From contig CAVSJJ010000004.1 of the NCBI GenBank assembly GCA_963728395.1, positions 496,001 to 560,000 of the forward strand: a stretch of DNA of 64,000 nucleotides, given 5' to 3'. A program made the position numbers and the translations under genes. The notes beneath the pieces were generated by a model, which searched no databases, was not told the DNA's origin, and was given only the letters and a program-made list of their open reading frames with translations. Of the stretch, positions 33,685-42,141 are shown piece after piece; the first letter of the stretch is position 1, and each line of letters opens with the position of its first letter. This DNA is from CAVSJJ01 sp963728395 (GTDB lineage Bacteria > Actinomycetota > Actinomycetes > Actinomycetales > Dermatophilaceae).

Positions 33685-33698
33685 CGCTGCCTTTCACG

Positions 33699-33724
33699 AT
33701 GGCTACTGGCTTGAACCACACTGC
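33699..33724. promoter_or_regulatory. Upstream element shared with the 48947 gene (copy A)
   Basis: GATGGCT-N3-GG-N-TTGAACCAC-N-CTGC on the plus strand, 15 bases before the small acidic gene (minus strand). The same pattern is found at 48971-48995. On the gene strand it reads GCAG-N-GTGGTTCAA-N-CC. It may be a promoter for an alternative sigma factor or an operator. Confidence 0.5.
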
Positions 33725-33810
33725 TCGGGCTTATAGCAGACCACGAGCAGCGCCCGAGGGCAACCGATGCGGCGACCCGGTGTCGCAGGAGCTCCCGCAT
33801 GCCTCCTCCG

Positions 33811-34254
33811 TCACCCCGGGCCCGCGACCGCGTCGTGGGCCGCCCAGCCGGTCAGGGCGAGGACACGGACGACGAGGATCCGGGCGAACGGCTCGGAACG
33901 GTACTGCCGATAGCGGTCGACCAACAGCGCGGACAGCCCGGTGACCCGCTCAACCGGCGGGTCCGGCACCCACCGGAGCTCGGCGCGCACCCACCACAGC
34001 CGGGACCAGTCCTGGCGGTCCCAGTGCTCGACGAGGAGTGTTGCCCGCGGGTCCGCCTCGAGGTTGCGCTCCCGCTGCAGCCGGGTGGAGGACTTCGGCT
34101 TGACGAGGTCGACCGGGATCCCGAGGTGCCCCTCCTCGTCCAGCGCGAAGGCGACGGGCACGGCGTCGACGCCTCTGCTCGGGTGGACGGTGCACAGGAC
34201 GCCGTGGTCGTGCACGACCAGCCGGGCCCGGGCCGCCGTCTCGGTGAGCCTCAT
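33811..34254 (-). CDS. PPOX-class F420-dependent enzyme (second type)
   Basis: A 147-residue split-barrel protein with the sequence pattern of the actinobacterial F420-binding PPOX group: GVLCTVHPSRGVDAVPVAF near residue 18, VKPKSSTRLQRERNLEADPR near residue 51 and VEHWDRQDWSRLWWVRAEL near residue 75. The last segment is characteristic of this subgroup. It is distinct from the 310-771 protein. Substrate unknown. Confidence 0.82.
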   Translation of the reverse strand: MRLTETAARARLVVHDHGVLCTVHPSRGVDAVPVAFALDEEGHLGIPVDLVKPKSSTRLQRERNLEADPRATLLVEHWDRQDWSRLWWVRAELRWVPDPPVERVTGLSALLVDRYRQYRSEPFARILVVRVLALTGWAAHDAVAGPG

Positions 34255-34598
34255 CGGGGTCGATCAGCGGCGATGCCGCCGGGTATCGATGTCATGGCTC
34301 CTCAGCTGCCGGGTCACGGGTCGGTCGTCCGGCCATCGTAGGACCGCCGAGGGGCGCCTCCCCGAGGGCGACCGCCCCCCCGGAACGCGGGCGGCGAGCA
34401 TCTGGAGGACTGGGCGTCCAGGACCCGGCCGGCACGGGCGTGGACGCGCTGCGCCCGGTCCGCGACGAGATCACGGCGCGCGGTCTCACCCTCCTGCACG
34501 ACCTCGGCGTCACCCCGTCGGTCGCTGAGGTGACCACGACGTGGACACCGGCCGGGGGCCCGCAGCCGGACGCGGGGCCGGCAGGGGAGGATGGGCGG
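34255..34598. other. 344-base stretch without an intact gene
   Basis: Between the F420 enzyme and the epimerase. Apart from the phosphatase-like remnant, I see only the shared promoter region. A ribosome binding site GGGGAGG precedes the epimerase GTG. Confidence 0.5.
34391..34520 (+). pseudogene. Remnant of low-MW protein tyrosine phosphatase / arsenate reductase
   Basis: The stretch GEHLEDW in one frame, followed by GVQDPAGTGVDALRPVRDEI in the next, resembles the C-terminal end of low-molecular-weight phosphatase-type arsenate reductases (…DW.lxDPAG…VRxIRDxI). A -1 shift separates the two parts in a GGG run near 34414, and the catalytic N-terminal half with CxxxxxR is missing. The second part then runs in frame into the downstream epimerase. 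The match is by eye and short, so this is tentative. Confidence 0.4.
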
Positions 34599-35495
34599 GT
34601 GATCTCCTCAGCCAGTACATCGAACACCCTGCCGAACCGTGTCCTCGTCACCGGGGCCAGGGGGAAGCTCGGCCGCGCCGTCGTCACCCACCTGCGCGAC
34701 ATCGGTGTCGACGTCCTCGCCGTCGACCGCACCAGCGGCGGCGACCCCCGGGACATCGACGGCGAGTTCCTCACCGTCGACCTCACCGACTACGGACAGG
34801 TGATCGAGGCGGTGGGCGGCGGCGCCGACGAACACGCCGCCGTCGAGGCCGTCGTCCACCTCGCCGCCGTCCCCGCGCCCGGCCTGGTGACGAATGCCGC
34901 GACCTTCGCCAACAACTCCGCGGCGACGTACAACGTGTTCGCGGCCTGCCGGGCGGGCGGCATCCGACGCGTCGTCTGGGCCTCCAGTGAGACGGTGCTC
35001 GGCCTCCCCTTCGACACCCCGCCCCCCTACGCTCCGGTCGACGAGGAGTACCCGCCGCGACCGGAGTCGACCTACTCGCTCAACAAGACCCTCGAGGAGG
35101 AGATGGCCCGCCAGTTCTGCCGCTGGGATCCCGAGCTCGTCATGGTCGGGCTGCGCTTCTCCAACGTCATGGACGTCGAGGACTACGCACCGTTCCCTTC
35201 CTTCGACGCCGACCCGACGCTGCGCAAGTGGAACCTCTGGGGGTACATCGACGCCCGCGACGGCGCCCAGGCCGTCGAGCGGGGGCTCGCCCACACCACC
35301 CCCGGCGCCGACTTCTTCGTCATCGCGAACGCCGATACCGTCATGGCCCGCTCCAGCGCCGAGCTCATGGCCGAGGTATTCCCGGACGTTCCGATCACGA
35401 GGGAGCTCGGCGAGCACGAGACGCTTCTGTCGATCGACAAGGCCAGGCGCGTCCTCGGTTACGAGCCGCAGCACTCCTGGCGCCACCACGTGTGA
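34599..35495 (+). CDS. NAD-dependent epimerase/dehydratase (extended SDR)
   Basis: A 298-residue extended SDR. Cofactor motif VLVTGARGKLGRAVV (TGxxGxxG) near residue 15, an acidic residue after the second strand (VDVLAVDRTSGG), and the catalytic YSLNK (YxxxK) near residue 163. It acts on a nucleotide sugar or related sugar; no sugar-nucleotide cluster is nearby, so the substrate is unknown. The GTG at 34599 has GGGGAGG seven bases upstream; the longer frame from 34440 includes the phosphatase-like remnant and is rejected as start. Confidence 0.82.
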   Translation: MISSASTSNTLPNRVLVTGARGKLGRAVVTHLRDIGVDVLAVDRTSGGDPRDIDGEFLTVDLTDYGQVIEAVGGGADEHAAVEAVVHLAAVPAPGLVTNAATFANNSAATYNVFAACRAGGIRRVVWASSETVLGLPFDTPPPYAPVDEEYPPRPESTYSLNKTLEEEMARQFCRWDPELVMVGLRFSNVMDVEDYAPFPSFDADPTLRKWNLWGYIDARDGAQAVERGLAHTTPGADFFVIANADTVMARSSAELMAEVFPDVPITRELGEHETLLSIDKARRVLGYEPQHSWRHHV

Positions 35496-35571
35496 GGGCA
35501 GCCCGGCGCCATCACGCGCTCGAGGGTGGGCTCACGGGCTGCCGCGAGCTCGCGGCAGCGCTCCGGCTCGC

Positions 35572-36177
35572 TCAGCCCCAGCGGCCACCACCGCGACCGC
35601 CGAGCATCATCGCCTGGCCCGCCTCATGGGCTGCGAGGATCGCGTCAGCCTGCACCCGGGTGAGGGTGCCTGCCGCGACCATGTCGTCCAGGCGCTCGGT
35701 CAGCTGGGCGGTCATCGCCGCCTGGCGGTCGGCCTGGAACGACTCCAGTGCCGCCTCGACCTCGGCAGCGTCGACCTTCAGCGCCGTGGCGAGGTAGGCC
35801 GCCATGTCCCCGTGCCGAGCATCCATCTCGGCATCGGTGAGGTCACGTCCCCGTTCCGTCATCGGGGTCTCCACCTGGTACTGCCGCAGGGCGGTGGCCA
35901 CCGCGTCGGACGACACGCCCAGCTTCTCCGCCAGGTGCTCGGCCATCTCGCTCACGCCGTACCCGGCATACCCGGTTCCGTTCGCCATGGACCCCCGACC
36001 GGACCGGCCGCCCATCCCCATCCCCATCCCGGGGCCACCGGGCCACGCCGGGGCGGTGGACGAGGCCACCGGCGACGGAGTCGTCGCAGCCTGAGCCGCG
36101 ACCACGACGCCGAGCGGTCCCGCGACCGCGATCGCTCCGCCGACGACTCCGAGGGCGATCTTCTTCGTGGTGTTCAT
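35572..36177 (-). CDS. Exported Gly/Met-rich helical protein
   Basis: A 201-residue protein with an N-terminal signal peptide (KIALGVVGGAIAVAGPLGVVVAAQA), a Gly/Met-rich segment (GGPGMGMGMGG) and repeated helical units of the form AEKLGVSSDAVATAL, ATALKVDAAEVEAAL and LDDMVAAGTLTRVQADAIL, which recall DUF2680-like exported proteins. AAGGAG lies five bases before the ATG. The Met-rich part could bind copper, but that is a guess. No specific function recognised. Confidence 0.72.
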   Translation of the reverse strand: MNTTKKIALGVVGGAIAVAGPLGVVVAAQAATTPSPVASSTAPAWPGGPGMGMGMGGRSGRGSMANGTGYAGYGVSEMAEHLAEKLGVSSDAVATALRQYQVETPMTERGRDLTDAEMDARHGDMAAYLATALKVDAAEVEAALESFQADRQAAMTAQLTERLDDMVAAGTLTRVQADAILAAHEAGQAMMLGGRGGGRWG

Positions 36178-36306
36178 CTCTGCTCCTTCGCGATCCTCCG
36201 GCGGTTTGCCGACGATCACCACGATGGCCCCGCCAGGTAAGGGCCATGCCACGGCGCAGATGAAGCCTCGATGAAGGCCGGGGCAGTCCGCCCGGGCCGA
36301 CGAGCG

Positions 36307-36342
36307 GCGGGGGTGGCCCGGCACGTGCCGGGCCACCCCCGC
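36307..36342 (-). terminator. 36-bp perfect palindrome downstream of GH3 gene
   Basis: Two 18-bp arms (36307-36324 and 36325-36342) are exact reverse complements with no spacer; the left arm reads GCGGGGGTGGCCCGGCAC. It lies 30 bases after the GH3 stop and before the next gene on the same strand, so it is a likely terminator or mRNA-end hairpin. There is no clear T-run. Confidence 0.7.
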
Positions 36343-36372
36343 CTGTGTTCCCTCGGTCAGGAAGGGGGTTGG

Positions 36373-39300
36373 TCAGCGGTGGTGCCCGCCGTGGACCCTG
36401 CCCTTGTCGACCGTCACCGGCTCGTCCAGATGGTGGAACTGCCGGATGTAGGGGCGCACGTGGATCCCGTGCACACCCTGGATGTCGGCCAGCTCGTCGA
36501 ACGGCGCGCTCTGCATCGCGATGGTGAGGATGCGCATCGCGTTGCGCTGGACGTCGCCCAGCCGCATGTCGTACGTCGAGGCGTAGTTGCCGGTCATCTC
36601 GACGGTGTATGCCGTGACCGGGCTCGTGTCGTCGCCCGGAGTGGCGTGCACCACGTTGGTGACCGAGATGGCCGCCCGCTGAGCGTCGTTGAACGCGTTG
36701 TTGCTCGGGTCGAGCAGCGCCATCGTGGCCTGGTAGGCGTCGTCGACACTGCCGTAGGAGACCGGGACGAGCCCCGCGTCGGTGATCTCGCCGGACTGCG
36801 GGTCGGACAGGTCGGTGTTGCCGTCGACCGTCGTGCTGATCGTCGTGCTGCCGGTCGCCGACAGGCTGAAGCCACCGAACTCGAAGGACCACCGCGTGAA
36901 GGTGAACGTCCCGAAGGTCAGGACCTGCTTGGTATAGACGGGCAGACCGGCGACGTCGATCGTCGGCTCGACCTTCTTCAGACCGTTGATGACCTCGGCC
37001 GGGTTGTTTCCCGGCATGATGAGGTCGTTGCCGGAGTACATCGTCGCGACGGCGCCATGGCTGCCGCCCCAGTCCGTCATGACGAGGCCCTTGAAGCCCC
37101 ACTCACCGCGGAGCAGGTCGGTGTTCAGGTCGTAGTCCGCCGACGCGTAGGTGCCGTTGATCCGGTTGTAGGAGGTCATGATCGCCATGGGCTGGGCCGA
37201 CTTGACCGCGAGCTCGAACCCCTTGAGGTAGATCTCGCGAGCTGCCCGCTCGCCGACGACGGAGTTGCCGCCGCTGCGCTGGGTCTCCTGGTTGTTGGCG
37301 ACATAGTGCTTGAGGGTGACGCCGACCCCCTTGTTGCTCTGCACGCCCCTGGTCTCCCCGGCCGCGGTGAGGCCGGACACGAGCGGGTCCTCGGAGAAGT
37401 ACTCGAAGTTGCGCCCGTTGAGCGGGTCGCGGTGGATGTTCATCCCGGGCGCGAGCCAGAGGGTGGCACCGTACTCGACCATCTCCTTGCCGATGGCCGT
37501 GCCGACCCTCTCGATCAGGTCTCGGTCCCAGGTCTGGGCGAGCATCGTCCCGATCGGCCACGCCGTGGCGAACTGGTAGTACGTCGTGTCGTCCCGGGTG
37601 AACTGCTGGGTGATCCGCAGCCCGGCCGGACCGTCGGACATCACCATCTGCGGGATGCCCCGGTCCTCGTACAGACCGGTGGAGTACCCGGCGGCACCGA
37701 CCGCGGACAGGGTCGACCCGCCCAGGTTGGCACCCTCGACGATGTTGCCCAGCTGCTCGACGGACAGACTGGCGACGAACCGCTTCATCGAGACCTTGCC
37801 CTTGGCGACGTCGAAGAGGGTCGCGTCGGGGGCGGCGCGGACGTGGCGGACGCTTTCACCGGTCTTCGGCTGGTAGGGCTCTCCGGTGCCCTCCCAGTCC
37901 CGGCCTCCGCGGCCGATGTAGGCGGTCGTCGAGGAGATCGGCGAGCCGTCGATCGCGTAGTACGGCGAGCTGTCGCTCACCGGGATGTGCTGCTCGTACG
38001 GCGAGCGGGCGTCGGTCGTCCGGAACTGGCCGGGGTGGAGGGAGATCCGCCTGGCGTGGTTGACCTCACGGCTCTCACCGGCATACGAGAAGAAGTTGCT
38101 CGGGTCGCTGGTCAGCTCGCTGGCCGGCGACTGGTCGTTCGTCTCGTGGTTGACGTCCTCGGTCACGATGAGCCGGGGGATGCGGATCCGAGCCGCGACG
38201 TGGGTGCTGCGGGAGGAGTCGCCGACCCGGATGAGGTAGTCACCCGCGTCGAGGACATAGGCGCTGCGCGCCTCGCTGTACGACGACATCGCCGTGGTGT
38301 CGAAGGTGATGGTGAGCACCTGCGAAGCACCCGGGGCCAGGCCGTCGGTCTTCCCGTAGCCCGCCAGCTCCTGGTACGGCTTGTCCAGACCGTTCTGCGG
38401 AGCCGAGAAGTAGACCTCCACGACCTCCTTGCCGCTGTACCGGTGCCCGGTGTTGGTCACCCTCGCCGTGACGGTGACCTTCTTGGCGGTCGCCTTCACG
38501 CTCTGGGTGGCGATCCGGAAGTCGGTGTAGGACATGCCGAAACCGAACGGGTAGTTGACCACCGAGGCGGGGTCGGCGGCGTCGATCGTCTTGTAGAACG
38601 AGTCGAAGTACCGGTAGCCGACGTAGATGCCCTCGGTGTACTCCTCGGTGCCGGCGTTGCCGTCGTTGTTGGCGAAGGTCGCCGAGGCCGGGTAGTACGA
38701 GTACTTCGAGGCCCACGTGTCGGTCAGGTGACCGGACGGGGACACGGTCCCGTTGAGCACCTCGACGAGGGCGTTGCCCGACTCCTGACCCGCCTGGCTC
38801 ATGAGGAGAAGCGAGTCGACGGCCGTGTGGCCGCGCGGGTCCTGCGTCGCGGCGTTGATCGTCTTGAAGAACGTCGTGTCGATGATGCCACCGCTGTTGA
38901 TGACGACGACGACGTGCTTGTACGTCTCACCGATGAGCTGGATGTCACCCTTCTCGATGTCGGTCAGCTCGAAGTCACCCGGCCCCGAGGACCGGTCCCG
39001 GCCCTCACCGGAGTTGCGGGCGATGACGAACAGGGCCGTATCCGTCGGCGCCGTCGGCTGCACCGTCGTGGCGGTGAGCTCCTGCTCGACGGACGCATAG
39101 TCGATGGCCGGCCCGAAGAGCCCGCCTCCGCCGCCGCCGTACTTGTCGTCGAAGGCCGTGGTCATCGCGTTCCAGTACGCGTCGCTCGTCGTCACGGCGT
39201 AGCCGGCGTCCTCCAACCCCTGCCGCACCGTGATCATGTACCGGTTGTTGACGGCACCGGAGCCGGTGCCGCTCTTGACCGTTTGGTAGGCCCCCACACC

Positions 39301-39537
39301 GAAGACCGCGACGGTGCCCGACCTGCGCATCGGCAGGGCCTTGTCGTGGTTCTCCAGCAGGACCATGCCCTGCGTCGCGGCCTCCTTGGACAGCTGCGCG
39401 TTCGCGAGCTCGAGTGGGCCGGGATCCGGGTTCGTGGTGGCAGCAGATACCACCCCTGCTCCAGCCAGCACGAGACCGGCGGAGGCGACGACGGCGACGC
39501 CCGTCCGCACGGCTCGAGGGGCAATGGACCAATGCAT
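36373..39537 (-). CDS. Exported GH3 beta-glycosidase with inverted domain order
   Basis: A 1054-residue exported enzyme with a signal peptide (VAVVASAGLVLAGAGVVSA). The GH3 C-terminal alpha/beta sandwich comes first (GMVLLENHDKALPMR near residue 57, then GRDRSSGPGDFELTDIEKG), followed by a fibronectin-III-like domain (VTARVTNTGHRYSGKEVVEVYFSAP near residue 358), and the GH3 TIM-barrel domain comes last (MVMSDGPAGLRITQQF near residue 638, NVEGANLGG-type region, nucleophile Asp in GLVMTDWGGSHG near residue 823). This inverted order is known in some GH3 enzymes such as those of Ruminococcus and Butyrivibrio. It probably cleaves beta-glucosides outside the cell. The ribosome binding site is GAGAGGA. 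Confidence 0.88.
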   Translation of the reverse strand: MHWSIAPRAVRTGVAVVASAGLVLAGAGVVSAATTNPDPGPLELANAQLSKEAATQGMVLLENHDKALPMRRSGTVAVFGVGAYQTVKSGTGSGAVNNRYMITVRQGLEDAGYAVTTSDAYWNAMTTAFDDKYGGGGGGLFGPAIDYASVEQELTATTVQPTAPTDTALFVIARNSGEGRDRSSGPGDFELTDIEKGDIQLIGETYKHVVVVINSGGIIDTTFFKTINAATQDPRGHTAVDSLLLMSQAGQESGNALVEVLNGTVSPSGHLTDTWASKYSYYPASATFANNDGNAGTEEYTEGIYVGYRYFDSFYKTIDAADPASVVNYPFGFGMSYTDFRIATQSVKATAKKVTVTARVTNTGHRYSGKEVVEVYFSAPQNGLDKPYQELAGYGKTDGLAPGASQVLTITFDTTAMSSYSEARSAYVLDAGDYLIRVGDSSRSTHVAARIRIPRLIVTEDVNHETNDQSPASELTSDPSNFFSYAGESREVNHARRISLHPGQFRTTDARSPYEQHIPVSDSSPYYAIDGSPISSTTAYIGRGGRDWEGTGEPYQPKTGESVRHVRAAPDATLFDVAKGKVSMKRFVASLSVEQLGNIVEGANLGGSTLSAVGAAGYSTGLYEDRGIPQMVMSDGPAGLRITQQFTRDDTTYYQFATAWPIGTMLAQTWDRDLIERVGTAIGKEMVEYGATLWLAPGMNIHRDPLNGRNFEYFSEDPLVSGLTAAGETRGVQSNKGVGVTLKHYVANNQETQRSGGNSVVGERAAREIYLKGFELAVKSAQPMAIMTSYNRINGTYASADYDLNTDLLRGEWGFKGLVMTDWGGSHGAVATMYSGNDLIMPGNNPAEVINGLKKVEPTIDVAGLPVYTKQVLTFGTFTFTRWSFEFGGFSLSATGSTTISTTVDGNTDLSDPQSGEITDAGLVPVSYGSVDDAYQATMALLDPSNNAFNDAQRAAISVTNVVHATPGDDTSPVTAYTVEMTGNYASTYDMRLGDVQRNAMRILTIAMQSAPFDELADIQGVHGIHVRPYIRQFHHLDEPVTVDKGRVHGGHHR

Positions 39538-39873
39538 GTCTCGTCCTCTCTGACGATGGATGCCTGCTCCGACGACGGACGATCCCCCACCGGCGATCCA
39601 GCGGTTCCTCCCGATTCCGCCTCCAGCAGACCTTTCGCACGGTATTGAGCCTTCAGAGGCCCGTCAACAGCGCAAAGTTCCGGAATTGGTCAAGTTTCTC
39701 GGGCATTCCTTAGCGGATTAATGCGTCCGTCGTGACCTCAATTGCGCCGGACGATCAATCATTGGAGAAATCTGAGAAGTCCGACCGGAATGGTATGCGG
39801 TACGCCTCGACGTATCACGGCGACGCGGTCGCCCTCCTTCCTCGCATCCGTGACGAGCTGGAGGCTTCCGGTG
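39538..39873. promoter_or_regulatory. 336-base divergent intergenic region
   Basis: No gene seen. It is markedly less GC-rich than its flanks around 39640-39790 (for example AAGTTTCTCGGGCATTCC and TTAGCGGATTAATG), which suggests promoter DNA for the GH3 gene and the halogenase or a short acquired patch. CGTCCG/CGGACG arms occur at 39724-39729 and 39748-39753. Confidence 0.45.
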
Positions 39874-41610
39874 ATGTACGACGTGATCATTCTGGGGTCG
39901 GGCCTGGGCGGCTCGACGATCGCCGCGACCCTCGCCAGGCACGGCCACCGGGTGCTCATGGTGGAGAAGGGCCATCACCCCCGGTTCGCGCTCGGAGAGG
40001 CCACCCTCCCCCAGACCTCGTACTGGCTGTGGCTGATCAGCGAGCGGTACGACGTGCCGGAGATCAAGCTGCTCGCCGACTCACGCACCGTGGCGTCCGA
40101 CATCGCACCCAGCAGCGGCATCAAGCGCTCGATCGGGTTCGCCTACCACCGGCCGGGCCTGGACCATGACATGCGCCACGAGAGCCACCAGCTTCTGGCA
40201 CCCGAGCTGCCCTTCCTCTCCGAGAGCCACCTCTTCCGCCAGGACGTCGACCTGTACCTGGCCCGCGTCGCCCAGGCCTACGGCGCCCGGCTGCTCGAGG
40301 ACACCGAGGTCGTTGCCGTCGAGACCGACGAGGCGGGTGTGTCGGTGCAGGACGGGTCGGGCGCGGTCCATCGCGGGCGCTACCTCGTCGACGCCTCGGG
40401 CTTCGCCTCGGTCGTGACGGGGACGTTCGGCCTACGCGAGACGCCGACCCGGCTGCGGACCCGGTCGCGGTCGATCTTCACGCACGTCGACGGGCTCCGG
40501 CCCTTCGACGACCAGTTCGCCGCCGACGAGCGTCCCGGGCTGAAGTACCGCTGGCATGACGGCACGCTGCACCATGTCTTCGACGGGGGATGGTTCTGGA
40601 TCATCCCGTTCGGCAACCACGAGGGCTCCCGCAACACCCAGGCCAGCGTCGGCCTGACCCTCGACCTGCGGAAGTACCCCGTCCGGGACGGCGTCTCCGG
40701 CGAGCAGGAGCTCGCCGAGTTCGTCTCGCGCTACCCGTCGGTCGCCCGGCATCTCGACGGTGCCGTCGCCACCCGGGCCTCCATCAGCACCGGCCGCCTG
40801 CAGTACTCGAGCACCCGTGCCGTAGGCCCCCGGTACTTCGTCACCGCGCAGGCCTACGGGGCGGTCGACGCGCTCTACTCGCGCGGGCTCATCAACAGCT
40901 TCGAGACGGCATACCGCTTCCTCGCTCGCCTGCTGCCGGCGCTGGCCGAGGACGACTTCTCCGCGGAGCGCTTCGCGGGGCTCGACGAGCTGGCCCGGGA
41001 CCAACTCGACACGCACGACCTCATGGTGTCCAGCGCCTACCGCGCCATGGCGGACTTCGACGCCTGGAACGCCTGGCTCAAGGTCTGGGTCGCGACGAAG
41101 CTCTTCGGCGACATCTGGCTGCTGCGGACCACCATGCGCTACTTGGCCACCGGCGACCGGAGCCGGTTGGCCGAGCTCGACGACGCCCAGCCACCGCACG
41201 CGACCCGGATGCGACGCCTCGTCGGGGACAGCAGCGCCGTGCTCGAGTCGGCCGAGGCAGGCGAGACCACCTGGTCGCAGGCCGCGGCAGCCATCCAGCA
41301 CGCCCTGTGCGAGGCCGACTGGCTGCCGAACCTCGCCTACGACTGGCGAGACCCCGCCGTCCATCATGCCGACTTCACGCCGGCGCTCGTGATGCCGCGG
41401 ACCTTGCTCTGGGGCAAGACCCGCGCCCCGCGCTGGGAGCGGCAGCACCTCTTCGACTTTCCCGTCCGGCCGCTGGTGGCGATGACGGCGGCCGAGCGGG
41501 CCCGCACGGCGATCGGTCCGCATGCCGGTCGACGCCACCGTGGACGGACGGCATCGACGGATGCGGCGCAGCGGAAGACAACGGATGTTGGCCACCCGAA
41601 CCGGGGCTGA
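39874..41610 (+). CDS. Flavin-dependent halogenase-like FAD oxidoreductase
   Basis: A 578-residue FAD monooxygenase-fold protein. FAD motif GSGLGGSTIAATLARHG near residue 9; GEATLPQTSYWLWL near residue 44 matches the halogenase GEATxP element; GGWFWIIPFGNHEG near residue 239 carries the WxWxIP motif that marks flavin-dependent halogenases; a lysine in SGIKRSIGFAYHRPG is a candidate for the halogen-carrying residue. Such enzymes chlorinate or brominate aromatic or peptidyl substrates using FADH2. The flavin reductase gene overlaps its 3' end, as expected for a two-component system. ATG at 39874 or GTG at 39871 both follow GGAGG. Non-halogenating relatives exist. Confidence 0.78.
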   Translation: MYDVIILGSGLGGSTIAATLARHGHRVLMVEKGHHPRFALGEATLPQTSYWLWLISERYDVPEIKLLADSRTVASDIAPSSGIKRSIGFAYHRPGLDHDMRHESHQLLAPELPFLSESHLFRQDVDLYLARVAQAYGARLLEDTEVVAVETDEAGVSVQDGSGAVHRGRYLVDASGFASVVTGTFGLRETPTRLRTRSRSIFTHVDGLRPFDDQFAADERPGLKYRWHDGTLHHVFDGGWFWIIPFGNHEGSRNTQASVGLTLDLRKYPVRDGVSGEQELAEFVSRYPSVARHLDGAVATRASISTGRLQYSSTRAVGPRYFVTAQAYGAVDALYSRGLINSFETAYRFLARLLPALAEDDFSAERFAGLDELARDQLDTHDLMVSSAYRAMADFDAWNAWLKVWVATKLFGDIWLLRTTMRYLATGDRSRLAELDDAQPPHATRMRRLVGDSSAVLESAEAGETTWSQAAAAIQHALCEADWLPNLAYDWRDPAVHHADFTPALVMPRTLLWGKTRAPRWERQHLFDFPVRPLVAMTAAERARTAIGPHAGRRHRGRTASTDAAQRKTTDVGHPNRG

Positions 41611-42115
41611 GGAGTTCACCGCGACGTTTGCCCGGGTCGCGACGAGCGTGGCCGTCGTCTCGACCCGCACGGAGGACGACGCACCGGTCGGCGTGACGGT
41701 GGGGTCCCTCACGAGCGTGAGCCTCGAGCCGCCCCTGCTCCTCGTGTGCCTCGGGTCCGGAATGTTCCTCCCCGGGGCGATCGCCCGCAGCGGTCGTTTC
41801 GCGGTCTCGGTGCTCGGTGCCGATGGGCAGGGACTCGCCGAACGCTTCGCCGGCATGGCGTCGGACGTCCAGGACCGGTTCGCCGGGATCGAGACCGTCC
41901 AGGATGCGCACGGCATGCCGCTGCTGCCCGGCAGCGTGGCCTGGTTCGGCTGCTCGCCCTGGGCGACGTACGACGGCGGCGACCACCACATCCTCGTCGG
42001 ACGAGTCACCCACCAGCGGCACTGGCCGGATCGTCGCCCGCTGCTCCGGCACAACCGGGGGTGGAGCACGATCGACGCCCGTGACCCGACTCGACCCGGC
42101 CGGCCGGGGTGCTGA
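41585..42115 (+). CDS. Flavin reductase-family protein
   Basis: A 176-residue FMN-binding split-barrel flavin reductase: EEFTATFARVATSVAVVSTR at the start, PVGVTVGSLTSVSLEPPLLLVCLG near residue 36 and GDHHILVGRVTHQ near the end. It would supply reduced flavin to the overlapping halogenase-like enzyme. The start is placed at 41585, just before the domain; an in-frame ATG at 41522 would add 21 basic residues. The overlap with the halogenase gene is 26 bases (89 with the longer start). Confidence 0.85.
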   Translation: MLATRTGAEEFTATFARVATSVAVVSTRTEDDAPVGVTVGSLTSVSLEPPLLLVCLGSGMFLPGAIARSGRFAVSVLGADGQGLAERFAGMASDVQDRFAGIETVQDAHGMPLLPGSVAWFGCSPWATYDGGDHHILVGRVTHQRHWPDRRPLLRHNRGWSTIDARDPTRPGRPGC

Positions 42116-42141
42116 GCAGTGACCTCGAAGGGACGGACCGG

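Noticed and set aside
34440..35495. Epimerase starting at the ATG at 34440
   Set aside because: The added 53 residues look like a phosphatase relic; the GTG at 34599 has a strong ribosome binding site and directly precedes the Rossmann strand.
36271..39648. 1125-residue open frame on the plus strand
   Set aside because: It is antisense to the GH3 gene, Val/Arg/Asp-rich with no domain pattern; a GC-bias shadow.
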